Position numbers and translations under genes: made by a program
The notes under the pieces: generated by a model
The model's database searches: none
Seen by the model: the letters and a program-made list of their open reading frames with translations, nothing else
What the model was told of the DNA's origin: nothing
Shown here: positions 1-8,278 of the stretch, one piece after another
Position numbering within the stretch: position 1 is the first letter of the stretch
Layout: every line of letters starts with the position of its first letter
NCBI GenBank assembly: GCA_033807775.1
Contig: CM066314.1
Span: 92,544,929-92,608,928 of the forward strand
Direction of reading: 5' to 3'
DNA from: Saussurea involucrata
Lineage: Eukaryota > Streptophyta > Magnoliopsida > Asterales > Asteraceae
Length of the DNA stretch: 64,000 bases

Positions 1-1101
1 GATGTTTGGTCGCCGTTTGTTAATCAATTCGTAAGGCGTCTTGAGGTGTCTTTTCACAATGGTTGATCGATTTTGAGTATAACACGCAGTAGAAATTGCT
101 TCTGCCCAAAAGTTCATTGATAATCCGCATGCTGACATCATAGTTCTTGCGGCTTCCACAAGTGTTCGATTTTTTCTTTCGACAACACCGTTCTGTTGTG
201 GAGTGCGAGCTGCAGAAAAGTTCTGTGATATTCCTTCTGTTGAAAGATAGGCTTCAATGACAGAGTTTTTAAATTCTGTGCCATTGTCACTTCTTAACTT
301 CTGTATTCTGCAATTATAAAGAACTTGGATTCTTTTCATTAGATTTATCAATATATTTGGAACATCTGATTTCTTTCTAACGAATTCAACCCATGTGAAA
401 CGCGAATACTCATCAATTAGGACAAGTATGTATTTCTTGCCACCTAGGCTCTGTATGGCAATGGGACCGCAGAGGTCGACATGAAGCATGTACAGAGGTC
501 TAGTGCAAGATACATCTGTTTTGCCTTTGTGGGAAGCTCTTTTGAGTTTTCCCATCTCACAGGCAGAACATAAATGATCCTTATTGAACTTAACATTTGG
601 CAAACCTTTAACTAGATCAAGTTTGACCAGTTTTTCCAATGTGTGAAAATTTAAGTGACAGAACATGTTGTGCCATAACCGGGCTTCTTCACTTTTGCAG
701 GCAACAAGGCAAACTTTGTCTTTGTTCTTTGAGTTGAAGTTCATTTGATATAGATCACCTATTCTTTCAGCTCGCAGAAGTTCCATACTTGTTTCTTCAC
801 TTTGTAGAGAGCAGAAAGTTCTTTTGAACAACACATTGAATCATGTATCACAAAGTTGACTTACACTGAGTAGGTTGTGCTTAAGGCCATCCACATATGC
901 AACTTTGTATACAGAAACGTCTTCTTTCCTTATGACTCCATAGCCTTTTATGTGTCCTTTCTTGTTGTCTCCAAAAGTCACAGATCCACCATCTTGTGTT
1001 TCTTTGTACGTGGATAGTGCACTTCTGTCACCAGTCATGTGCCTTGAGCATCCGGAGTCTAGATACCAGATTGGCACATACTTCTTCTGCAGGACAATCA
1101 C
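1..1101 (-). pseudogene. pol: Pol fragment (protease and integrase), left family-1 copy
   Basis: 5' part of the copia polyprotein, cut by the window edge. The first 86 codons are open and contain the aspartic protease site DSG in the context DSGCSRHMTG. An in-frame TGA at 841-843 replaces a Gly codon (GGA) of the sister copy at 11916-15362. Beyond it the same frame encodes the HHCC and integrase-core region, near-identical to the sister. The sister has Met instead of Arg after DSGCS. The frame opens at a GTG overlapping the TGA of the preceding ORF by two bases and no ATG is evident, so the start is uncertain. Reverse transcriptase lies outside the window. This copy cannot make full Pol without readthrough. 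Confidence 0.87.
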
Positions 1102-2246
1102 AGAGATTTAGGTACCCATATCCATATGGGTCCAATATTGTTAGAGTTTTTCAAGTTTGCCTTGGCATTCTTGAAATACATTTTGTTCTCTGCAGAAGAG
1201 TCAGATTGTTTCTTTGTGGGATTTGACTTTTGAATTGTCGTAGAGAGTAAACAGACTTGACTTGATAAATGATTATTAAGTTTAGACATAAGATCAAAGC
1301 AATGACAGTATTGAATATGAGATGTAATTTGCTTGAACTTTTCATTGAACTTTTTGAACTCAGCCACAGAGGCATTACATTCTTTCTTTACATTAGATTT
1401 CCTATTACTAGAAGATCTATGAATACTCGAATGTTGTTTGCAAAAGCTCTGTTTAGGACCTGCCTTCTGTGGGTTGCTTTTGTGGTGAACTTCTTTCATC
1501 ACTGTCACAGAAGAAAAAGATTTATTAACCTTAGGTTTTGAAAATCTAGAACTTATAGGATCAATAGAGGTCTTCTGTAACATTTTAAGCTCAGCAGAGG
1601 TTTTGATATGTAGATTCAATTTTAGAAAATCTTGGCAGATTGGAATCTCTGTGAGTTTCTCTTTTGGAGAAATAGTTCTGTGAGGAACTTCAGAGGAGAA
1701 TTTGACATCCTCTGTGTCACAGTGAATTATCCCTGATTTGAAATCAGTCTCTGAGTTGTCAGAGGATGAATCGTCCTCGTATACAGAGGTTGAGTCAATT
1801 CTTTCAATAGAGGCTGGATTTTCTGAGCATGTATCGTACGAGCTTTCTTCCTCTATAGAATAGTTTTCATAGATTGCAGAGGTTTCTAATAAGATTTCTT
1901 CAGTGAGAGTTTTATCTATAGAAGATGTACAAAAATTTTCTAAAACGCTTGATTTCCATATTTCCAAAATTTCTTTTTCAATTAAATTTTTAAAGTTTTC
2001 TTCTGAAAAAATGGGTTTAAACTCAGGAGCTTCTGCTGACAATTTCTTTTCAACGTTTATCAAACAGACAAATGCAACCTGTGTTTGGGTCTCTGGTTTA
2101 CCAAACTTGAAGATACCAATCTGATCTTGTGTTTTCAGATATTTCTTTGGTTTGATACTTCTATTGACAGAGGTTGAAGATGATGAGTCTGTGTTTTCAA
2201 ACCACACGTTAATCATCTTCTTATGTTTCTTCAAGTAAGGATCCAC
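1098..2246 (-). CDS. Gag C-terminal-region ORF (ORF2), left family-1 copy
   Basis: 382-codon ORF between gag and pol. Its end, WVPKSL, matches the end of family-2 gag (WVPKSN) and family-3 gag (WVPKQN), so it is the C-terminal part of the Gag region rather than an independent gene. The listed start is GTG; the first ATG is ten codons further in. The frame is -1 relative to gag and stays open upstream across the gag stop. The protein is Ser/Glu-rich with a short Cys-His pair (YCHC) near residue 330 in place of the zinc knuckle seen there in family 3. It could be reached by frameshifting or splicing, or an old indel may have split gag. The right copy (15359-16507) has the same break. Confidence 0.7.
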   Translation of the reverse strand: MDPYLKKHKKMINVWFENTDSSSSTSVNRSIKPKKYLKTQDQIGIFKFGKPETQTQVAFVCLINVEKKLSAEAPEFKPIFSEENFKNLIEKEILEIWKSSVLENFCTSSIDKTLTEEILLETSAIYENYSIEEESSYDTCSENPASIERIDSTSVYEDDSSSDNSETDFKSGIIHCDTEDVKFSSEVPHRTISPKEKLTEIPICQDFLKLNLHIKTSAELKMLQKTSIDPISSRFSKPKVNKSFSSVTVMKEVHHKSNPQKAGPKQSFCKQHSSIHRSSSNRKSNVKKECNASVAEFKKFNEKFKQITSHIQYCHCFDLMSKLNNHLSSQVCLLSTTIQKSNPTKKQSDSSAENKMYFKNAKANLKNSNNIGPIWIWVPKSL

Positions 2247-2275
2247 AGAGATTTTCGCCCGTTTGTTTACAGAGA

Positions 2276-4240
2276 TTAGATTTGGAAAATCTGGTTTGTT
2301 TGTTTTCCAATCACAAATAACGAGGACAGAGGTTTGTTTCTTTTGCCTTCAACGCCTAGGGTGATATCATCATACCCTATACCTCGTCTCCCTATTTGTG
2401 AGTTTATTTTTTCATAAACTTTCTGTGCATCTTTATAGTTTTTAAGCAAAACTTCTCTTCTGAGTAAATCTTGCCATAATACCTCTCTTTCTCTTTGAAA
2501 GTATTCTTTAAGAGATCTTATGTCAGTAGTTTCGCTCCTTGAAACTGAAAGTTCTTTTGTTTTATCTTTTAAAGTATTGGTTAATTCAGAAATTTGTTTT
2601 TTTAAAGGATCTAGAGTTTTGTTCCAATTCTTTTCTATTCTCTTTTTTTCCTCAAAAATCATTGCTTTTTCTTGAGTGAGAAGCCGTACTTCTCTCTCAT
2701 TGAAAGTGAGTCTTTTCTGAATACTTTGATTTATCTCTTTCAGTTCAATTAATTCAATGTTAATTCTAAGTGTATTATCATCTACAGAGGTAATACAAGA
2801 GTTGGAATTTGAAGTAGATACCTCAGAGTCAGTGCAGGAGTCGACTTCTGCCATGCCACATAAGAGGGCATTATCGGTATGTTCATCGTCAGAAGTAGAG
2901 TCTGACTGGAAGTCTTCTGTGTTCTCCTCAGAATGTCCTTTTGCCATTAAGGATTTTTGAGCATAATATTCGGCTTTCTTTTTGTAGAAAGCAGAGTCCC
3001 TCTGTGGGCGATTTGATCTGCTTCTGCATTCATTCGCAAAATGGCCTGGTTTGCCGCAGTTAAAACATCCTTGAGGAGTGTTTCCTGTTCGATCATTGGA
3101 CTTCTGTAGGTCTCCGCCTTTCTCTGATCTACATTCATTTGCATAGTGACCAGGTTTGCCGCATTTGTAGCATTCTTGCTGTGTGTGGCTTACCGAGTCA
3201 TCTGACCTCTGTCGGTCATTCTCTCTGTAATTTCTATCGTTTGACCTCTGTCGGCCACTTGATTCTTCTCCTCTTCTGTCATCTCTTCTGTTGTCTTGGT
3301 TTTCTCTATCATATCTTTCATTTCCGGAACCTCTTCTGTTTCCTCTGAACTCTTTTGTCAATAGAGCTAAAGATTTAGCTAGTGACGCAAGAGTTGTTTC
3401 CTTTTCTGCTTGCTCTTCTTCTTCACTGTCAATTATCACCATCTTCTTCTTCTCCTTCTTCTTCTCCTCTGTGGCTTTATCATTTCTTGGTCTCTGTGCA
3501 TCCTCTTTAGTTTTACTAACCAATGCATATGGTGCAATGGTTAGTGTTTTAGCCTGTGCTATCTGAGGTTCTTGTGCGGCTAATGTTCCGTAAAGATCAG
3601 AGAGAGTCCAGGTGTCTAGATCCTGATTTGTCTGTAGGGACATAGACAGCTGGAGCCATTCTTCATTTAGACTTTTTAAAAACATGACATTGTTTTCTTC
3701 AGAAGTTCTGTCAATGCCTGATTTTCTGCACTGGTTGATTAGAGAGTTGAATCTGTCGTATGTTGTTTGCAGAGATTCTGTTGCAGAGGCTTTGAATGCA
3801 TGATATTCATTGATGTACTGTGCTCTTCGGTTTTTTTGTGTTTTAGCACCTCCTTCTAACTGTCTTTCCAGTTCTTTCCACAGATCATGTGCTGTTTCAC
3901 ATGAATCCAAGGATTGAAAGAGTTCGTTGGGTATTGCCATAATTAATGTCCTCTTGGTTTTCTGAGCAACTTCATCTTCTGCTTTATCTTCGGTTGACCA
4001 CTCCCCTTTTGGCTTTGGTTTTTGATGTTCGGGGATTTCGGCAGATTCAGCAGTAGCAGGTATACGAGGTACTACTGTCATGGGAATAGGAGGAGGATTG
4101 TACAGATATTGTACTTGATTTTTTTCAGTGCCCTCGAAAAAATGGACCATTCTTATTTTCCACTGAGGATACTCATCTCGAAGGAGAGTAGGAGGTTTAG
4201 TGAGAGAACCAGTAGTAAAGAAATTATTTGTATTTGTCAT
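2276..4240 (-). CDS. gag: Gag, left family-1 copy
   Basis: 654-residue capsid/nucleocapsid polyprotein starting at ATG (4240). Residues 1-60 have the conserved copia Gag N-terminus (LTKPP, WKIRM). Residues 95-225 match the UBN2/Gag-polypeptide capsid fold. Residues 255-350 are very charged and rich in Lys, Arg and Asp. Two CX2CX4HX4C zinc knuckles lie at about 357-370 (CYKCGKPGHYANEC) and 392-405 (CFNCGKPGHFANEC). A coiled coil follows at about 500-610. Gag packages the RNA and forms virus-like particles in the cytoplasm. It is longer than the usual 250-400 residues of copia Gag, as in Sireviruses. The copy at 16537-18501 is nearly identical. Confidence 0.93.
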   Translation of the reverse strand: MTNTNNFFTTGSLTKPPTLLRDEYPQWKIRMVHFFEGTEKNQVQYLYNPPPIPMTVVPRIPATAESAEIPEHQKPKPKGEWSTEDKAEDEVAQKTKRTLIMAIPNELFQSLDSCETAHDLWKELERQLEGGAKTQKNRRAQYINEYHAFKASATESLQTTYDRFNSLINQCRKSGIDRTSEENNVMFLKSLNEEWLQLSMSLQTNQDLDTWTLSDLYGTLAAQEPQIAQAKTLTIAPYALVSKTKEDAQRPRNDKATEEKKKEKKKMVIIDSEEEEQAEKETTLASLAKSLALLTKEFRGNRRGSGNERYDRENQDNRRDDRRGEESSGRQRSNDRNYRENDRQRSDDSVSHTQQECYKCGKPGHYANECRSEKGGDLQKSNDRTGNTPQGCFNCGKPGHFANECRSRSNRPQRDSAFYKKKAEYYAQKSLMAKGHSEENTEDFQSDSTSDDEHTDNALLCGMAEVDSCTDSEVSTSNSNSCITSVDDNTLRINIELIELKEINQSIQKRLTFNEREVRLLTQEKAMIFEEKKRIEKNWNKTLDPLKKQISELTNTLKDKTKELSVSRSETTDIRSLKEYFQREREVLWQDLLRREVLLKNYKDAQKVYEKINSQIGRRGIGYDDITLGVEGKRNKPLSSLFVIGKQTNQIFQI

Positions 4241-4394
4241 TTGAAGATTTTAGAAAGAAAGTATGACTAAAGAGTTACTTCGATGAGCTTGAAGATTTTC
4301 TGGGTTTAAGCAGTTTCCAGACACAATTTTAAATCTCAATAATATCTATCAAGAGTCTTGATAAGTGGATCACTTGATATTGAAAATCAAGGAA

Positions 4395-4407
4395 GGCTCT
4401 GATACCA
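4395..4407 (-). promoter_or_regulatory. Primer binding site, left family-1 copy
   Basis: On the minus strand TGGTATCAGAGCC begins two bases after the LTR end. This is the complement of the 3' end of plant initiator-Met tRNA, the usual copia primer for minus-strand DNA synthesis. Confidence 0.93.
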
Positions 4408-4409
4408 AT

Positions 4410-5256
4410 TGTTGGAACCCAGATACGCTTAACAAGATTAACAATCTGTTAGTGGAGTTTAGAGTTTGATGCGGAAGCGTATTAAACTAACAGATATGTT
4501 TGATAGATATTAGAACGCACATATATAAAGAAAACAGTAAGGAATAAAAAGGATTTCTTGAACAGTTACTGTTATTCAATATATAATAAGAACACGAAGA
4601 ACAGATTAAGAACTGTTGGTGTGTGTGAGAATATAACACTCAGATATTTGACACTAAAGCTTGAGAGTATTAGTGATTCCTTGTGTTTTCGTCGTTAGGA
4701 AGATCTCAACATGAGACTTCCTTTTATACTACTCTTAGAAGACTATGAAGTTGGTCACTGTTCCTTTTACGGCATGAATAGTAAACTGGATGGTGTGAAC
4801 AGTGGACTGGATGGTGTGAGCAGTTGTTTGAGCCATGCGCATTTAATGGAGCAGATGTACTATTGGTAAATGCATTAAATGGCGCATACGTCTATTTTGT
4901 ACCATGCCCTATTGAGTCCACTCAGAGCTTGACACGTGTTTTGACAGTACTTTTCCATGCAAGTTGATGAACGTATCCAGTAATATCTTCCAAGTCTTCA
5001 TAGCAGACCACAGAGGCTCTGTAAGGCATTACAGAGGTTCTATGGTCTGACCTTCTGTGGAGCAGTCCACTTGTTTCCGAGTTGATCTTCTTCTTGCGCA
5101 CTACAGAGGTTCTGTGATTACCTCTGTAGCTTCTGTGGCTTTCTGGACTTGATCTTCTGGAAGAAGTGGCAGAGCCTCTGTGAGAGGCTTTTCTATACTT
5201 AGCCTATTTTTCACTACTTCTAAGTATTTCTATGATTAGGAAGATTGAAGCTAACA
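4410..5256 (-). repeat. Family-1 LTR shared by two tandem elements
   Basis: 847-bp LTR that begins TGTTGG and ends CTAACA on the plus strand. A PBS lies on its left and a PPT on its right, so it is the 5' LTR of the left element and the 3' LTR of the right one. By my comparison it differs from the LTR at 18671-19518 by three substitutions and one 1-bp indel, which indicates recent activity. It is rich in ACAGAGG/CTCTGT motifs, especially at 4985-5190. Confidence 0.95.
4720..4938 (-). promoter_or_regulatory. LTR promoter: TATA box and G-box
   Basis: The minus strand reads TATAAAAGG at 4720-4728, with a G-box/ABRE core CACGTG (in GACACGTGTT reading the plus strand) about 205 bases upstream at 4933-4938. 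The same pair recurs in the right LTR. This is the likely U3 promoter; the transcription start is not mapped. Confidence 0.6.
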
Positions 5257-5281
5257 ATCTCCCCCTAAGTAGTGAAAAATA
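5205..5281 (-). promoter_or_regulatory. Inverted repeat enclosing the PPT/3'LTR boundary, family 1
   Basis: Arms 5205-5219 (TATTTTTCACTACTT) and 5267-5281 are perfect 15-bp reverse complements. The loop of about 47 nt holds the LTR end and the PPT. One arm lies in the LTR and the other beside the PPT. Families 2, 2b and 3 have the same arrangement with unrelated arm sequences. Confidence 0.6.
5257..5266 (-). promoter_or_regulatory. Polypurine tract, right family-1 element
   Basis: The minus strand reads AGGGGGAGAT immediately before the LTR start TGTTAGC. This is the primer for plus-strand DNA synthesis. The same AGGGGGAGAT core precedes the 3' LTRs of families 2, 2b and 3. Confidence 0.92.
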
Positions 5282-5436
5282 AAAATTTGACTTTGTGTTT
5301 AGTTAGGCTAAGTTAGATAAGACAAAGGTTAAACAATACCTCGAAATTTCTTTCATTTAGAAATATGCCAGAGGCATTTTACATTTGAGTACGATGAAAG
5401 ATAAACTTTTGTTTGCAGAGATTGGAGGTCTGAGAA

Positions 5437-6867
5437 TCAGATTTTGGCATCTTTGAAATCGTTGTAGCTTCTGTTGTCTCTGCCGACTTTTCTGATCTCT
5501 TTGTAGAATCTGATGCAGAGTTCTCTTAGGCGGATTGTTGAGTCTATTTCTCTGATGAAAGTATCTGCATCATCTCTATCCATTTTCTCTGTACCTCTGT
5601 ATTTTACAAGGCTTGCTCTGAATTTGCTCAGAGTACTGGTTGCGTACTTCTGACAATCCATGAGTACAAAAAGTTTAACCTGGTGTTGTGGGTTTTGAAA
5701 TACTAACCCAAATCTTGGTTCTCTGATGATTGAGTTGGGCACAGCGTCTGGTGGGCAGCGATCTTCTGGTGGTCGTATATCTAGATGTTTGAGACCAAGA
5801 TCTTTTCCCAGCTGAAAATCTATCATGCTGTATAGCATAAGCTTTTCCCTCATCGCTTTTCTCAATACTTGATAGGCTCTGGTGTTTGCCTCTGTGTTGT
5901 AGTTGTCCTTTGTCCATTGCAGAAGGTCAGGTAGATCGTATGGATTGATGTTTCTTAAGTCAGCATCAGCGAAGGTAGACTCTGAATTGTTCTCTCTTCT
6001 GACTTTGTAAAGATTGTACCCGACCCTTGGATAGGTTCTTGTGAAGGAGAATTTGCAGAAGATCACTTTTTTGATTTTGTGAATTGAGAAGACATATGCT
6101 TTGGCTCTTGGCTTTGTTCTTGTGAAGATGTTCTCAAATTCTTCTCTGATCCTTGGATCTGTCACATGATCTATTGGATAGTTTGTCTGAAAGGATTGTT
6201 TGTAGAGGTATTTGTATACCACTTCTTCCATTTCTTCATGTGTTGGACCAGGTCGTGGAATTTGTCTTCTGAGACTCTCCATATGTTGAACAACTTCTGC
6301 AGCTCTACCAGTTAAAGGAGTTTCTGACAGAGGCTTCAATCCATGTGCCCAGTCAACTTCTTCGGGTTTTGGGGTTTGAAAGGCGTCAAACGCACTTTTC
6401 ATCAGTTTCTCTGTTGGCTTTGACAATGTTTTCTTCTTCTTAGGTTCCTCTGTCAGTATCCCTTTGCCTTTATCTTTTGTTGTCGTGGCATAACCTGTTG
6501 CTTCTGTGGGATTTGAGGTTTGTACTTCTGTAGGTTTGATGGAGGTTGCCTCTGTGGATTTTGACGATTGTGATTTAGAGGACTTTTGTGGCGATGGTTC
6601 TGTTGGCTTGACTTGCTCTGTAACCTCTGTTGGAGGTTGTTTGGTGACTTCTTCTGTGAGCTCAGTTTCTGTTGATGAAGTGTTTTCATTGAATCTTCTT
6701 GCCATTCTGAAGGCTAAGGTGAACCTGTGCCTTTCTTCTTCTCTCTTCACCATACGATCACTTATTGTTGTGTGCATCCTTTTCAGAATGTCAGAAGCAG
6801 AGGTCGTTGCTCTTTTTGGTTTGGTGGCAATCGACTTTCTTCTGGGTATGGTTTGGGGTGTTTCCAC
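5437..6867 (-). pseudogene. ORF3 C-terminal part, family 1 (env-position protein)
   Basis: 476 open codons ending about 180 bases before the LTR. Residues 1-190 are low complexity with repeated Thr-Glu-Val/Ala, Lys and Ser. From about residue 225 there is a compact domain: an aromatic basic stretch, then VRRENN...FADADL and DLLQW, and an ARG-rich end. Families 2 and 3 have similar stretches (REDGK, then an acidic/aromatic 'ADx' step, then a Leu-rich helix) in the same place. The frame continues upstream through a TAA at 6943-6945, and a frameshift near 7100 joins it to the rest of ORF3. The true start is therefore at 10474 and this is a fragment of a protein of about 1680 residues. I see no signal peptide or membrane segment. 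Confidence 0.65.
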
Positions 6868-6979
6868 AGAGGTGGGTGTTTTCTCTGTGGTTGGTTCATC
6901 TGTTTCTTCTAAAATGATTACCTCAGGGGCGGTTGTTGCCTCTTAGGTTTGCTTATCTGCTTCTGTAGTGTTGGGTTCT

Positions 6980-8245
6980 TCAGAGGTTGAATCCACAGAG
7001 ATGGGTGTATTCTCTGTGGTTTGTTGAGTTTGTTGTTGTCGGGTCTGTTCTGGAGGTGCTTGACTCAGAGGTTCTGCGGCTATTGGTGGACCTGTAAGTT
7101 AGTTCTCTGCTTGCAGTTTTCTCTGTAGTTTTCTCCCCCTCAGGATGATCTGATGGACCAGGATGGTCATTATCATCAGAGTCATCCTGACCCTTGTCTG
7201 ATGTACCCTCTGCTCTGCAGGAAGCATCAGGTTTCTTTGGCATTGTGGCTCCAGCAGCGATCAGTTTCGCGCAGACATCATCACAGAGGCCAAGAAGAGT
7301 TGCTAGCTCTGCCTCTGTTTTGAATCTCATCCTTCCTACACGTTCTCTGAAATCTTTGACGAAGTTAGCATTGGCAGTGGTGAAGGAAAGGATGACTTAT
7401 GTCACTTGATTAATCACGTTCTGCCCAAGTTCTGTCAGCTGTGCTCTTGTCATGTAGTCTTTGGGTTGCATCAGCATGGTATTTCGCATGGCTTCTTCTT
7501 GAACTTTTTGTAGGGCCTTCTGTAGATCTGCAGGAGTGATGCCCGTTGATACTGAAGTCTGTTTGTTCAATTGATCAAGGAACTTGTTGATGGAGTTCTC
7601 AATCGAAGAAGGAGTAGTTGTCGCGGCAGAAGTGGTGGATGTGGTAGCAGCAGACTTCATCTGTGAGATGGCAGTTTTCACCTCTGTGGACAGGTTGTCC
7701 ATTTTGGTGTTCAGGTTTAGCAGTGCCAGTGATGTTGTCTCTGCAAAAGATTTGAAAGAGCTTTGCAACTCTTTCAAGGTTTGGTTCACAGAGGTCTCAA
7801 GGGTTTGGAACTCATCACTTGTGACTTGTGTTCCGGTGGTAACCTCTGGAGGAACACATTCGTCTCCAGAGTGAATCCCTGTTCCTGGGATACCTTCTTT
7901 CATTCCTGTTTGTATGTTGAGAATGGAAGGATTTCCTTCTGATCCTTGAGAAGAAACATGAGTTTCAATCCCTACAGAAGTTCTGAGAAGAACATTGTCC
8001 AAATCCACTCCAGAGGTGGGTATTGGAATATCCTTCTGTTGACTAGGAGACTTGTCTAGAGTCTCTTTGTCTTTGTGCTCTCTACTTCTCTCTGAAAGAA
8101 GTGTGGGTCTTAATAAGTGCGTGTCAGAGGAAACAAATTCCTCTGTAGGGTGTTCTTGTGTGATCTGGGGCGATTGATCACGAACATTAGGTGAGTCTCT
8201 TTGAGGAGACTCCCTAGGAATGGATTCCCCGGTTTCTGTGGGCAC
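6980..8245 (-). pseudogene. ORF3 middle part, family 1 (coiled coil)
   Basis: Two open stretches, 8245-7397 and 7330-6980, in the same frame as the N-terminal part at 10474. They are separated from it by TAA at 8279-8281 and from each other by TAA at 7397-7399. The first stretch is Ser/Thr/Pro/Glu-rich, then has heptad-like segments from about residue 145 (LKELQSSF, LNLNTKMDNL), a candidate oligomerisation coil. The second ends in an acidic, Asp/Pro-rich tail. Near 7100 the reading passes to the frame of 6867-5437. Each TAA follows a Thr codon and would fit a C-to-T change in a Gln codon. No enzyme motif is visible. Confidence 0.6.
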
Positions 8246-8278
8246 AGAGGTTGAAAGAGTAACCTCTGGCTGGATGGG

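Larger units (their letters stand above)
1..5256 (-). mobile_element. Family-1 Sirevirus-like copia element, left copy (5' part)
   Basis: Minus-strand element that runs off the left edge of the window. From right to left it has LTR (4410-5256), PBS, gag, a gag-C ORF and the start of pol. It aligns with 14262-19518 at a constant offset of about 14261 bases with few differences. The LTR at 4410-5256 is also the 3' LTR of the right-hand copy, because a PPT abuts its other side. The two elements are therefore in tandem and share one LTR, as expected from LTR-LTR recombination or tandem integration. No TSD separates them. Confidence 0.9.
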
